The notes: generated from the letters alone by a model not told the origin. Shown: positions 1-8,083, counted from the stretch's first letter. The stretch is 35,177 nt of DNA from Paucilactobacillus kaifaensis (GCF_005405145.1 NZ_BJDM01000014.1:1-35177), one strand, 5' to 3'. A program made the numbers and translations.

Positions 1-98
1 AAACCCGAAGGTTTAAGGACCCTACACATTTGATTTGTCGAAACTTTGTTCAGTTTTCAAAGGTCTACTTTGTTGCCTATATCTCCTAAGCGACAACG
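1..98 (-). other. rRNA operon leader (5' part, runs off the left edge)
   Basis: Read on the minus strand, this stretch downstream of two strong promoters carries ACCTTTGAAAACTGAACAA, which resembles the boxA-containing leader found just before 16S rRNA or in the 16S-23S spacer of lactobacilli. The rRNA gene itself would begin outside the window. Seen: the boxA-like motif and the promoters. Inferred: that the transcript is an rrn operon. A short open frame on the plus strand here (35-238) has no ribosome binding site and is not a gene. Confidence 0.7.
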
Positions 99-104
99 TT
101 ATTA

Positions 105-133
105 ATAATAACAAGTTACCGTTTAAATGTCAA
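105..133 (-). promoter_or_regulatory. rrn promoter P2
   Basis: Minus-strand TTGACA (133-128), a 17-nt spacer and TATTAT (110-105). It lies 93 bp downstream of a second consensus promoter. Such paired promoters are characteristic of Firmicute rrn operons. Confidence 0.75.
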
Positions 134-197
134 CATCTTTTTTTTAGATATTTATTATCGATGAAGACTAGCAATACGTTTGTAGCAACGAGATATA

Positions 198-226
198 ACT
201 ATACAGAACGAATCAAAAAACGTCAA
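198..226 (-). promoter_or_regulatory. rrn promoter P1
   Basis: Minus-strand TTGACG (226-221), a 17-nt spacer and TATAGT (203-198), starting right after the tyrS terminator. Together with P2 it drives leftward transcription into the presumed rRNA operon. Confidence 0.7.
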
Positions 227-247
227 GCAAAATACTAAACTTTTTTC

Positions 248-284
248 AAAAAAAGAACGAATGCCCGTGTAATAGCATTCGTTC
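248..284 (-). terminator. tyrS terminator
   Basis: A perfect 10-bp stem (GAACGAATGC with its complement, 10-nt loop), followed on the minus strand by seven T residues at 254-248. It lies 15 bp after the tyrS stop codon and insulates the rrn promoters from tyrS transcription. Confidence 0.9.
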
Positions 285-298
285 CGCATAAAGTTATG

Positions 299-1555
299 TT
301 AGTTTTCAATATTAACTAAGAAATACTTCTTTTTTCCGCGCCTAACAATCACAAATTTACCATCAAAATGGTCGGTTGGATTAATTTCTGCCTCTACATC
401 AGTAACCTTTTCTCCATTAATCCGAATAGCACCATTTTTAACATCTTCGCGTGCTTGTCGTCGTGATGGTTCTATTTTTGTATCATCAACCAACCATAAA
501 ACAATATTTTTAGTGTCACCACTAGTATGTGCTGATGGCATATTTTTGAAGCCTTGCTCGATTTCAGCCACACTCAAGCTAGCAACATCGCCAGAAAATA
601 ACGCCTGTGTGATGTGTTCTGCTTCAGTTACCGCTTGTTTGCCATGGACAAATTGAGTTACTTCTTGTGCAAGTCGTCTTTGAGCCATTCTCTTTTCTGG
701 ATGATTAACTACTTCTTGCTCTAACTCGCTAATTTCATTTTCACTAAGAAAAGTAAAATACTTTAAATATTTGATAACATCACGATCATCTTGGTTAATC
801 CAAAGCTGATAAAATTCATATGGCGTTGTCTTTTCGGGGTCTAACCACACAGCTCCGCCAGCAGTCTTCCCAAATTTTGTTCCATCCGCTTTCAACATTA
901 ATGGGATTGTGAGTGCATGAGCTCTGGCATCGGCTCCTTCAATTTTATGAATTAAATCAATTCCGGCTGTGATATTCCCCCATTGATCTGCACCACCAAC
1001 TTGTAATTGAACATCTTCATGTTGGAATAAATGCAGATAATCGACAGATTGAAGGATTTGATACGTAAATTCAGTAAACGAAATTCCAACTTCCAAACGC
1101 GAAGCTACAACCTCTTTGTTCAACATTGTATTCACATTAAATAACTTGCCGTAATCACGTAAAAAATCGAGTAATGATAGTTTTGACAACCAATCGTAGT
1201 TGTCAACAATGCGAAAATTATCCGTTCCAAATAGTTTTTCCATTTGAGCGGTCAATGCTTCTTTATTATGTTGTACTTGGTCCATCGTCTGAAGCACACG
1301 TTCAGAATTCTTACCAGATGGATCACCAATCGCTCCGGTCCCTCCACCAATTACAATTACCGGATGATGTCCTTGCAATTGAAACCTCTTTAGCATCATA
1401 AATGGAATTAAATGACCAATGTGTAAACTATCACCAGTTGGATCGACTCCACAATATAACCCAATTTTCTTTTCATCAGTTAATTTACGTAAGTCCGTTT
1501 CATCAGTAGTTTGATTAACTGCTCCACGCCACTTTAATTCATCGACAATATTCAT
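299..1555 (-). CDS. tyrS: Tyrosine--tRNA ligase
   Basis: Class I aminoacyl-tRNA synthetase that charges tRNA-Tyr with tyrosine in the cytoplasm; 418 aa, the normal bacterial length. Visible are the HIGH motif at residues 45-48, GGADQWGN at 187-194 in the catalytic domain, the KFGKT version of the KMSKS loop at 227-231, and a C-terminal S4-like RNA-binding region from about residue 350. The reading frame extends nine codons upstream, but the ATG at 1555 has AGGAGG six bases before it and matches the usual MNI-DEL start. Expression is controlled by the T-box leader immediately upstream. Confidence 0.97.
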   Translation of the reverse strand: MNIVDELKWRGAVNQTTDETDLRKLTDEKKIGLYCGVDPTGDSLHIGHLIPFMMLKRFQLQGHHPVIVIGGGTGAIGDPSGKNSERVLQTMDQVQHNKEALTAQMEKLFGTDNFRIVDNYDWLSKLSLLDFLRDYGKLFNVNTMLNKEVVASRLEVGISFTEFTYQILQSVDYLHLFQHEDVQLQVGGADQWGNITAGIDLIHKIEGADARAHALTIPLMLKADGTKFGKTAGGAVWLDPEKTTPYEFYQLWINQDDRDVIKYLKYFTFLSENEISELEQEVVNHPEKRMAQRRLAQEVTQFVHGKQAVTEAEHITQALFSGDVASLSVAEIEQGFKNMPSAHTSGDTKNIVLWLVDDTKIEPSRRQAREDVKNGAIRINGEKVTDVEAEINPTDHFDGKFVIVRRGKKKYFLVNIEN

Positions 1556-1580
1556 TTCATTCCTCCTGATTTTTCGAGTC

Positions 1581-1614
1581 AAAAAAATCCCCGATTTCTA
1601 ATTGAAATCAGGGA
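1581..1614 (-). terminator. T-box attenuator terminator
   Basis: Eleven-base-pair stem TCCCTGATTTC with GAAATCGGGGA (one G-T pair), 5-nt loop, then seven T residues at 1587-1581. It competes with the T-box antiterminator and lies 25 bp before the tyrS start. Confidence 0.92.
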
Positions 1615-1809
1615 CGAATTTTCCGCGGTACCACCTTGAATTGAAAATAATTAATTATTTTCCGCTCTCCGTTGATAACGCAACGACTCGTTCTAATGAC
1701 AAGCTCCATAATTGTAATTCAAAACTAGTCTATGTCTGCCTTACAGCCCCGGCAGATTTCTGCATGTCCGAACTAGTTTCTACTATATTATTTCAACGCC
1801 TATTAATTG
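1581..1809 (-). ncRNA. Tyrosine T-box riboswitch leader of tyrS
   Basis: The minus-strand leader carries the diagnostic T-box sequence AAGGTGGTACCGCGG at 1637-1623, which pairs with the free 3' end of uncharged tRNA and forms the antiterminator. Stem I has a base helix ATAAT/ATTAT, a specifier loop with AGTA on the 5' side, and GAATTACA on the 3' side. The codon TAC (Tyr) at 1716-1714 sits in the specifier position and agrees with the downstream gene. Uncharged tRNA-Tyr would allow read-through into tyrS. The transcript start near 1809 is inferred from the promoter at 1816-1844. Confidence 0.95.
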
Positions 1810-1815
1810 GCTTAA

Positions 1816-1844
1816 ATTTTAGAGGAAGTGCTGTAAAAAGTCAA
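1816..1844 (-). promoter_or_regulatory. Promoter of tyrS
   Basis: Minus-strand TTGACT (1844-1839), a 17-nt spacer and TAAAAT (1821-1816). It lies between the stop codon of the small gene upstream and the T-box leader, so tyrS has its own promoter. Confidence 0.85.
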
Positions 1845-1862
1845 CGTTATTATTTAAAGCAG

Positions 1863-2114
1863 CTAAGCTAAATCTTGTTGTCTTTCTGTTAGTGTCCGAA
1901 TATGCTTTTTGCCAATTACTACCCGGCCATTGAATTCTGGAATTCGCATTAAAGACTTTCGATCCTGGTTACAAACGGTATTCATATCAAGTTCAATTAG
2001 ATATGTATTTTCATACTCCTTAACCACCTGCCCTTGAAATCCGCGTTTAATCATCGGGCACTGATTACAAGTTACTTGGAACCGATCGTATTTGCATTCG
2101 TTTTCTAACCACAT
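1863..2114 (-). CDS. Small conserved protein, DUF2187/KOW-like (tentative)
   Basis: 83-aa cytoplasmic protein with no signal peptide or membrane segment. A CxxC pair (Cys16, Cys19) precedes a short beta-rich stretch (roughly residues 24-75) with pattern G-x-V-x-x-Y-x-N-x-x-x-I-E-L and a basic C-terminal part. This layout recalls the DUF2187 group of small SH3/KOW-like proteins, but I base that on pattern only and assign no function. GAGGTG lies seven bases before the ATG. It is transcribed toward tyrS and no terminator separates them, although tyrS has its own promoter. Confidence 0.7.
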   Translation of the reverse strand: MWLENECKYDRFQVTCNQCPMIKRGFQGQVVKEYENTYLIELDMNTVCNQDRKSLMRIPEFNGRVVIGKKHIRTLTERQQDLA

Positions 2115-2271
2115 AGTAATTCACCTCGTATATTTTTTTGCTTATGATGTCCATAAGTGAATATTAAATTATAAATTTGTTCAAATTGTGAATTTTTTTG
2201 GTTAAAAATAATAATTATTATAAGCTTTGGTCTATACATGGTGATTTAGCGCCGGTGGCAAACTAAGTTAG

Positions 2272-2299
2272 TTGCACATTTTATGACAATATCTATAAT
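2272..2299 (+). promoter_or_regulatory. Promoter of the NAD(P)-binding protein gene
   Basis: TTGCAC, a 16-nt spacer and a perfect TATAAT, 70 bp before the ATG at 2370. The rest of the 2115-2369 intergenic region is AT-rich and shows no other structure I can support. Confidence 0.6.
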
Positions 2300-2369
2300 T
2301 AAATCAGTTCTATCTATTTCATTTATCGATTGATATGTTAGTCTTGGTTTTTATAAAGGAGCGTTAAAT

Positions 2370-3020
2370 ATGAAAATTGGCATTATTGGTGCCACCGGAA
2401 TGAGTGGTCAAAAAATTTATTCTGAAGCAAAGGCGCGTCAACACGAAGTCACTGCAATTGTGCGAAGCCAACCTAAAGCACTACAAGTATTAGGTTCAGA
2501 TGCTAAGTTACTTGTTAAGGATGCCTTCGATTTAACTAGAGCAGACTTAATTGACTTTGATGTCGTTATCGATGCTTTTAGCGTTCCGATAGGTAAACAA
2601 CTAGGCTACTTGCACTTGGATATGGCAGCGTATCTTATCCACTTACTACGGGAAACTGACAATCCCCGAGTAATATTTATTTTGGGTGCTGCAAGCTTAT
2701 TAGATGATCAAGATAAACCGTATTTAGACAGTTTTAAGTCCACTCCCGGTGCTGATGCATGGATCGACACTCCTGCAACTCAAGCTCACGAGTTGCAGCT
2801 ATTACGGACTGTTACAAATGTAAATTGGACAGGTATTTCTCCATCATTAAATTATGTTGATGGCCCAAAAACTAACTATATGCGCGGTGAAAATCATGTT
2901 CTGTTTAATGACGAACATAAATCAGAGGTAAATAGCGGTACTTTGGCAGCTGCTTTATTAGATGAACTTGAATCCCCCAAAGTCAAACGAGCACGTTTCA
3001 CCGTTCGTAACGCCAATTAA
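2370..3020 (+). CDS. NAD(P)-binding oxidoreductase, NmrA/atypical SDR type
   Basis: 216-aa single-domain Rossmann protein. The N-terminus carries the dinucleotide-binding glycine motif GATGMSG (residues 7-13), followed by an R at the end of the second strand (TAIVRS), which often means NADP preference. There is no YxxxK catalytic pair, as expected for the NAD(P)H-binding family PF13460 (YwnB-like) whose substrates are mostly unknown. Some members act on flavins or quinones; nothing here decides this. AAAGGAG precedes the ATG. It is probably monocistronic, with its own promoter at 2272-2299. Confidence 0.85.
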   Translation: MKIGIIGATGMSGQKIYSEAKARQHEVTAIVRSQPKALQVLGSDAKLLVKDAFDLTRADLIDFDVVIDAFSVPIGKQLGYLHLDMAAYLIHLLRETDNPRVIFILGAASLLDDQDKPYLDSFKSTPGADAWIDTPATQAHELQLLRTVTNVNWTGISPSLNYVDGPKTNYMRGENHVLFNDEHKSEVNSGTLAAALLDELESPKVKRARFTVRNAN

Positions 3021-3035
3021 AAATTAAGGTCGTAT

Positions 3036-3063
3036 TTAACAGTAAAATTGATTACACTATTAT
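3036..3063 (+). promoter_or_regulatory. Probable promoter of the deoxyribosyltransferase gene
   Basis: TTAACA, a 16-nt spacer and TATTAT, ending 37 bp before the ATG at 3101. It is a reasonable but not exceptional match. Confidence 0.45.
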
Positions 3064-3100
3064 TAAGCTAAAAATATAACTTAATGAGGTGGGCATATTT

Positions 3101-3577
3101 ATGTATCAAAACAAGATTTATCTCGCAAGTCCGTTCTTTTCAGATCAACAAAAAGAAAGAATTAAGATTGTTATGCAGGCGCTGAAGCAAAATAAAACCG
3201 TTGATGCCGATGGTATTTACAATCCACAAGAACACCAAGAAGAGTCATTACCATTCGCGTCACACGAATGGCAAGATTCAGTTTTTGCAACTGACATGCG
3301 TCAAGTCAAACGTGCTGATGTCGTTGTTGGCATTTTGGACTACAAGTATGAAGAACAGAATCTAGAGCCTGATGCCGGTACTATTTTTGAAATTGGTGCA
3401 GCTTGGGCTTGGCATATTCCTGTTGTAATGGTTCAATTCAAACCAGAAAATGAACTGAATCTGATGCTAGCTCGGTCACATACAGCGATGTTTACAGGTG
3501 ACAAAATTAAAACTGGTTTAGAAGATTATAATTTCAATACTCTTCCTACTAAGTGGACAGATATGAAGGTATTTTAA
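3101..3577 (+). CDS. Nucleoside 2-deoxyribosyltransferase
   Basis: 158 aa, close to the 157-aa Lactobacillus leichmannii enzyme. The family moves the 2-deoxyribosyl group between nucleobases in purine and pyrimidine salvage, important in lactobacilli that need external nucleosides. The conserved block D-A-G-T-x-x-E at residues 91-97 holds Glu97, the likely nucleophile, and the RADVVVG stretch (71-77) fits the core fold. The ATG at 3101 is chosen over an in-frame GTG at 3089 because GAGGTGG sits eight bases before it. A strong bidirectional terminator follows. Confidence 0.92.
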   Translation: MYQNKIYLASPFFSDQQKERIKIVMQALKQNKTVDADGIYNPQEHQEESLPFASHEWQDSVFATDMRQVKRADVVVGILDYKYEEQNLEPDAGTIFEIGAAWAWHIPVVMVQFKPENELNLMLARSHTAMFTGDKIKTGLEDYNFNTLPTKWTDMKVF

Positions 3578-3601
3578 AGTAGCTCCCGTTTTTCCATCAA
3601 T

Positions 3602-3648
3602 AAAAAAATCCCGCTTGATAATTAACAATTATCAAGCGGGATTTTTTT
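3602..3648. terminator. Bidirectional terminator
   Basis: A perfect 22-bp palindrome with a 3-nt loop, its ends being A7 and T7 runs. It serves both the rightward deoxyribosyltransferase gene and the leftward DUF975 gene. Confidence 0.93.
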
Positions 3649-3682
3649 ATTCAATACTTATTTATTTTTCGTCAGCATCTGA

Positions 3683-4681
3683 TTAATTTTCATTATTCTG
3701 TTTGTCATCCGATTCGTCGACAGTTGCGTTTGTTTCCCGACGATACACTTCAGGTAAAGTTGACTGAACTAACTTCTCTTCTGGCAAAAAAGTCTTCGCA
3801 AACGTTTCATCAATATCTACATTAGTCTTATTCATTTCATAATATATTGGTGCCGCAATGAAAAGTATTGGTAGATAGGCCCAAAAACCTAAAATCATAA
3901 TAATTGGCGCTACGTAAATAATTGCTGGGATCCATGTGTAAATACCATAATATGTGATTCCACCCCAAATCGCGAACCACAGAAGCAATGGCACAATAAT
4001 CACAATCATCAGCCAAATATAATTCCACTTACGGCCGCCCATGAAACGACGACTAGCAGTAATCGCATATCGCATTGACTGACCTAAAAATTTAGGTTGT
4101 TGTTCCCGGTACAAGAATAGTGCTTGAGAATACTCAACGCCCTTCCAAAGCATAAGTACTACTGCAATTAAACGAACAATTATTCCGACAAATTCGAGGT
4201 TGCCACTAAAAAATCCAGCAATAATATCAGGAACGATTTGCCATAGGAACATAAACAAACCAATCCAAAGCCATAGTCTAATCAACTGTAACTTTTTAAG
4301 TTGCTTAAAGCCACGATACATCGTGCCTAAACCAACTTGAACATCATCGTTTCTAGCAACATCCTGAAAATTAAATGTAATCGCCGTATATACATATCGC
4401 ACACACAGTGCTACCGCAATATAAACAATTACGGCTGCAACCAAGATTAAAACTTGCATTAACAATGAACTACTAGTAGTCATACCATACATCATCATCA
4501 TCACGCTATATACTATCATTCTAAATGCCCAAAAGCATAAATACATTGCAGCAGCCAAAGCAACAACTGAAATAATAAACACACCCAACAGCGCTCCTAA
4601 TGACTGTGCGTAACGCCCCTTTAGGCGATCCTTAATTTCACCAATAAACTGCTTGGCTGAAAAGTTTTTCTTATTTTCCAT
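3683..4681 (-). CDS. DUF975 family integral membrane protein
   Basis: 332-aa polytopic membrane protein with about six hydrophobic segments (roughly 30-55, 78-105, 140-160, 165-185, 215-245, 250-275) and a charged, acidic C-terminal tail of about 40 residues in the cytoplasm. The layout matches the Firmicute DUF975 family, whose function is not established. The ATG at 4681 is preferred over one four codons upstream because GGTGG lies just before it and the upstream one has no ribosome binding site. It is a single gene ending at the shared terminator. Confidence 0.82.
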   Translation of the reverse strand: MENKKNFSAKQFIGEIKDRLKGRYAQSLGALLGVFIISVVALAAAMYLCFWAFRMIVYSVMMMMYGMTTSSSLLMQVLILVAAVIVYIAVALCVRYVYTAITFNFQDVARNDDVQVGLGTMYRGFKQLKKLQLIRLWLWIGLFMFLWQIVPDIIAGFFSGNLEFVGIIVRLIAVVLMLWKGVEYSQALFLYREQQPKFLGQSMRYAITASRRFMGGRKWNYIWLMIVIIVPLLLWFAIWGGITYYGIYTWIPAIIYVAPIIMILGFWAYLPILFIAAPIYYEMNKTNVDIDETFAKTFLPEEKLVQSTLPEVYRRETNATVDESDDKQNNEN

Positions 4682-4695
4682 AATTCCACCCATCT

Positions 4696-4761
4696 GAAAT
4701 CAACCATTGATTTCTCTTTTACTTAGTTGGTTTGCCAAACCACAATAGACGAATTGTATCA
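4696..4761 (-). promoter_or_regulatory. DUF975 promoter and 5' UTR inverted repeats
   Basis: An extended -10 element TGATACAAT (minus strand, 4761-4753) lies 72 bp before the start. The leader then contains two inverted repeats: GGTTTGxCAAACC (4741-4729) and GAAATCAA-tgg-TTGATTTC (4714-4696), the second directly in front of the ribosome binding site. Whether these are operators or RNA structures cannot be told from sequence. Confidence 0.45.
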
Positions 4762-4884
4762 CAAATTATATTTATCTGACGGGTTAAAGTCGATAATTCA
4801 ATAATTTCTTATGGTTTAGTCATAATAACTTCAATAATCGGATTTGATTTTTAACTTCATTAAATTTTATTTAGGCAAAAATAG

Positions 4885-4943
4885 TTGCACTTTCATCTAT
4901 TCTGTAATACTATGTAGTGGTACTTAATAATACAAAGTAGTGG
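4885..4943 (+). promoter_or_regulatory. PadR operon promoter and direct-repeat operator
   Basis: TTGCAC (4885-4890), a 17-nt spacer and TACTAT (4908-4913). Two 14-bp direct repeats, ATACTATGTAGTGG (4907-4920) and ATACAAAGTAGTGG (4930-4943), agree at 12 of 14 positions and are 23 bp apart, about two helical turns. The first overlaps the -10 box and the second runs into the ribosome binding site of the PadR gene, so binding would block the promoter. Autoregulation is inferred from known PadR operons. Confidence 0.7.
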
Positions 4944-4951
4944 AGGAAATT

Positions 4952-5275
4952 ATGCGGATATCTACTGAACTATTAAAAGGCGTGCTGGAAGGTATCATCT
5001 TGCAACGCATCGACGCAGGCATCAACTATGGCTACGAAATTACTAAAAATCTCCGTGATTTTGGGTTTGAGGATCTCGCCGAGGGAACTGTCTACACGAT
5101 TCTAGTACGACTTGAAAAAAATGAATTGGTGGATGTTGAAAAAAGAAAATCTGAGATGGGTCCGATGCGTAAGTTCTACCAACTTAATCAAGCTGGTAAA
5201 GAGCGCCTAAATTTATTTTGGCAACACTGGGATTTTCTAATTAATAAAATGACAGAGCTAAGAAAGGAAAACTAA
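4952..5275 (+). CDS. PadR family transcriptional regulator
   Basis: 107-aa winged-helix repressor of the short PadR subfamily: helical N-terminus, G-Y-E-I recognition region (about residues 27-35), then the family block EGTVYTILVRLEK (about 46-58) and the wing. Short PadR proteins such as LmrR sense drugs and repress their own ABC exporter operons. The ATG at 4952 has GGAGG five bases before it; an upstream in-frame GTG overlaps that site and is rejected. It is the first gene of a four-gene operon with DUF1048 and an ABC exporter. Confidence 0.92.
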   Translation: MRISTELLKGVLEGIILQRIDAGINYGYEITKNLRDFGFEDLAEGTVYTILVRLEKNELVDVEKRKSEMGPMRKFYQLNQAGKERLNLFWQHWDFLINKMTELRKEN

Positions 5276-5277
5276 AA

Positions 5278-5601
5278 ATGCTTAATAAATTCAAACAATT
5301 AAAAGCAAGTAAAAAAGAATACCGAGAGTACAAACAGCGAGTAGAACAATTACCAGAAGAATTTAAGACTCCTATGAAAGCACTAGAGCACTACTTATAC
5401 AACTATGCTAAAGGCGACGGCATTATGAAAATAATCTATTCAATCTTAGATATGTTTGAAATGGCCGTTGAAAACCATCAAGGTATCCATGACGTTGTTG
5501 GTGAAGATATCGCCGACTTTGCGGACAACTTACTTCGTGAATATCCAGAGGAAACATGGGTTAATAGTCAACGAGATAAGTTGCGTAAATCAATTAAATA
5601 G
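5278..5601 (+). CDS. DUF1048 family protein
   Basis: 107-aa soluble, highly charged and mostly helical protein beginning two bases after the PadR stop codon. It matches the DUF1048 family, which is repeatedly found next to PadR regulators and ABC drug exporters but has no established role. Residues 1-35 look like a basic amphipathic helix and the rest a helical bundle ending in the conserved-looking EYPEETW. The ribosome binding site AAGGA lies inside the end of the PadR gene, so the two are probably translationally coupled. Confidence 0.82.
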   Translation: MLNKFKQLKASKKEYREYKQRVEQLPEEFKTPMKALEHYLYNYAKGDGIMKIIYSILDMFEMAVENHQGIHDVVGEDIADFADNLLREYPEETWVNSQRDKLRKSIK

Positions 5602-5621
5602 AAAGTTAGGAGTTGCTTTTG

Positions 5622-6539
5622 ATGGAGAATAAAATTGTAGTTAATGGTGTTAATAAAAGTTTTAAGAATCATCATGTTCTAGCTGGAGTTGACTTAACAG
5701 TTTCGTCTGGCAGTATTTATGCATTATTGGGTGCTAATGGATCTGGTAAAAGTACGCTTTTAAAAATCATCACCGGTCTACATGATATGGATACAGGTGA
5801 AGTTACGGTTAATGGTCTTGAGCTAACCCGTAATCTACGCCAGATTAGGCAAACATTTAGTTTAAACTCACAAACTTCTACTACTGACGGCGTCTTAACT
5901 GGCTTCGAAAATTTGCAGCTCATTGCTAAGCTGCGTCATTTGCCCGATCCAACTAAAGTTGCAGATGATTTGTTAAATCAGTTTGATCTTACAGATGCGC
6001 GTGACCGACGAGTGGCAGCCTACTCGGGTGGTATGCAACGTCGACTAGATATTGCGATGAGTTTGGTTGGTGAACCAGAAATTTTATTTTTAGACGAGCC
6101 AACTACGGGACTTGATCCAAAAAGCCGTAACGATCTATGGGAGGTCATTTTAGATCTTAAACGTCGTGGCAAAACAATCTTTTTAACAACCCAGTATTTA
6201 GAAGAGGCCGACCAATTAGCAGATCAAATCGGATTTCTGCAAAATGGCCATATTGTCGCCACTGGTACTCCTAGCGAAATGAAAAAATTAGGTGGCCATT
6301 CACGCCTGCAACTAATCTTACCAAATACCGATGCAATTGAATCTGCTGTTAAATTACTGTCAGACTTTGATATTTCAGAGCAAGAAGATGGTAGTTTGAT
6401 GGTTAATTTAGACGCCGGCGTCAGCACATCATTGAAAGTATTGACTCTTCTTTCTACTCATAACATTCCATTGAGTAGCTTCCAAGTACTTGCACCTACG
6501 TTGGATGATACATTTATGCAGTTAATTAAGGGGGCCTAG
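5622..6539 (+). CDS. ABC transporter ATP-binding protein, drug/antibiotic exporter (ABC-2) type
   Basis: 305-aa cytoplasmic ATPase of the DrrA/CcmA-like group. Walker A GANGSGKST at 37-45, Q-loop near Gln84, signature YSGGMQ at 134-139, Walker B LFLDEP at 155-160 followed by T-T-G-L-D-P, and a C-terminal extension of about 80 residues typical for this group. It pairs with the permease that starts two bases after its stop. The ATG at 5622 has AGGAG nine bases upstream; a TTG three codons earlier is too close to that site. Substrate unknown; PadR control suggests a drug or membrane-active compound. Confidence 0.93.
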   Translation: MENKIVVNGVNKSFKNHHVLAGVDLTVSSGSIYALLGANGSGKSTLLKIITGLHDMDTGEVTVNGLELTRNLRQIRQTFSLNSQTSTTDGVLTGFENLQLIAKLRHLPDPTKVADDLLNQFDLTDARDRRVAAYSGGMQRRLDIAMSLVGEPEILFLDEPTTGLDPKSRNDLWEVILDLKRRGKTIFLTTQYLEEADQLADQIGFLQNGHIVATGTPSEMKKLGGHSRLQLILPNTDAIESAVKLLSDFDISEQEDGSLMVNLDAGVSTSLKVLTLLSTHNIPLSSFQVLAPTLDDTFMQLIKGA

Positions 6540-6541
6540 CC

Positions 6542-7300
6542 ATGAACTATATTAAAGATACCATTACTCTATCAGGACGATTAATCAAACATAATTTACG
6601 AAGTCTAGACACCATTATTACGGTTGTGGCTATGCCCGTCATGATTTTATTAGGAATGGTTTATTTATTTGGTGGCTCAATGCAAATTGATGGGTTACCC
6701 CATAGCCAATACGTCAGTTATATTTTACCTGGAATTTTGCTAATCACAATTGCTACTGGCTCAGCCTATACCGCTTTACGAATCAACATCGATAAAACTA
6801 ATGGTATGTTCGACCGTTTCCGGTCAATGCCCATCTCAAAATCAGCAGTTTTAAGCGGGCACGTACTATCATCCGTCATCTTCATGCTAACCTCAACGGC
6901 GATTGTGCTCGGTGTTGGATTTCTGATCGGCTTTAGAACTGATGCATCCCCATTAGAATGGGTATTGATTCTATTATTAATAATTGGGTTTGCTATCATG
7001 GTCACTTGGCTATCGGTACCATTTGCACTAGCAGCTAAAAGTATTGATGGTGCCAGTTCGTTTTCTTATTTAATTTTGGCACTACTATTCGTTAGTTCGG
7101 CGTTTGCACCCACCGATAATATGCCAACGGCTCTGGCATCATTTGCAAAACATCAACCTATGACCAATGTCATCAGTACCATCCGCGATTTATTTGCTTC
7201 CAATAATGTTGGCAACGACGGTTGGCTATCAATCATCTGGCTAGTGGGAATTACATTAATTAGCTGGTGGCTAGGAACTCGTATATATAATAAGGTTTAA
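6542..7300 (+). CDS. ABC-2 type transporter permease
   Basis: 252-aa membrane protein with six predicted transmembrane segments (about 22-42, 55-78, 105-130, 135-158, 170-190, 228-247), the layout of DrrB/NodJ-type permeases. It would form the channel of the exporter with the preceding ATPase. AAGGGGGC precedes the ATG. Last gene of the PadR operon, followed by a strong hairpin. Confidence 0.92.
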   Translation: MNYIKDTITLSGRLIKHNLRSLDTIITVVAMPVMILLGMVYLFGGSMQIDGLPHSQYVSYILPGILLITIATGSAYTALRINIDKTNGMFDRFRSMPISKSAVLSGHVLSSVIFMLTSTAIVLGVGFLIGFRTDASPLEWVLILLLIIGFAIMVTWLSVPFALAAKSIDGASSFSYLILALLFVSSAFAPTDNMPTALASFAKHQPMTNVISTIRDLFASNNVGNDGWLSIIWLVGITLISWWLGTRIYNKV

Positions 7301-7314
7301 ACTTCTAAATAATC

Positions 7315-7354
7315 AAAAAGAGAAAATTATGACATGTGTCGTAATTTTCTCTTT
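7315..7354. terminator. Terminator after the PadR-ABC operon
   Basis: AAAAGAGAAAATTA pairs with TAATTTTCTCTTTT and is closed by GAC/GTC around a short loop, ending in T residues. It is A-rich on the other flank and therefore probably also stops the leftward SDR gene. Confidence 0.88.
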
Positions 7355-8083
7355 TAATTTACCGAGATACCACCATCTACATTAATAACTTGGCCAGTAA
7401 TAAATTCATTTTGCATCAAAAATAAATAGGCACTTGCGACTTCTGCCGGTCTAGAAACCCGACGAAGTCGGATTTGTGCAACCATTCCCGCTTCATTTTG
7501 GTTTAAGTCGTGCTGATCGAGATCACGCCACAACCCTGTCGGTGTCCATGTTGGTGCAACTGCATTTACGCGAATTTGGGAGGCTACTTCAACTGCTAAC
7601 CCAGCAACCATTGTTGCAATTGCTTGATTACCAATGATTGCACCAGAAGCGTCATAAGGATGACCACCAGTACCACCAGTGAAAATTAAACTTCCACCCT
7701 CAGCTAGCCGAGGAATCACAGTTTGCGAAATCTCTAAATTTACAAAAAATTTTTGTTCAATAGCTGCACGAATTATTGTTACCGATGAGTTCAAAAAGCC
7801 ACCACCCATCGCTCCTCCTAACATTGAAATAACATGATCAAATTTATTAGTTTGACTTAACCATGTCTTTAATGATCCTTGGTTACTGGCATCAAATAAA
7901 GCTCCCGTAACGTTTGATGCAACAGCTCTTAATTCTTTCAAGGCTTCCTTTAATCTCACTTCATTGCCGACCCACAATGGTCACGTTGGCGCCTGCTTGT
8001 AACGCCTGCAGGCTAACCTGTTTACCAAAGCCAGAAGTCCCACCGATTACAAGTATTCTTTTATCTGTTAATTTACTGTTCAT
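7354..8083 (-). pseudogene. Frameshifted SDR-family oxidoreductase gene
   Basis: Starting at the ATG at 8083, 39 codons give an SDR N-terminus with the cofactor motif GGTSGFG (about residues 14-20). The frame then hits TGA at 7963-7961. Moving by one base at 7966 (one surplus C on the minus strand) continues the same protein, V-G-R-(N)-E-V-R-L, for about 200 more residues to the stop at 7354. The C-terminal part has RVNAVAP and the INVDGG end of SDRs. The usual YxxxK active site is replaced by I-I-G-N-Q, so even the intact form may not be a standard dehydrogenase. It lies 14 bp after the Nudix gene, probably in one operon. A sequencing error would also explain the shift. Confidence 0.82.

Noticed and set aside
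35-238. 67-codon open frame on the plus strand at the left edge
   Set aside because: It lies antisense over two consensus promoters and an rrn-type leader, has no ribosome binding site and no recognisable protein features.
1602-1871. 89-codon open frame on the plus strand
   Set aside because: It is antisense to the tyrS T-box leader; the structured RNA explains the sequence.
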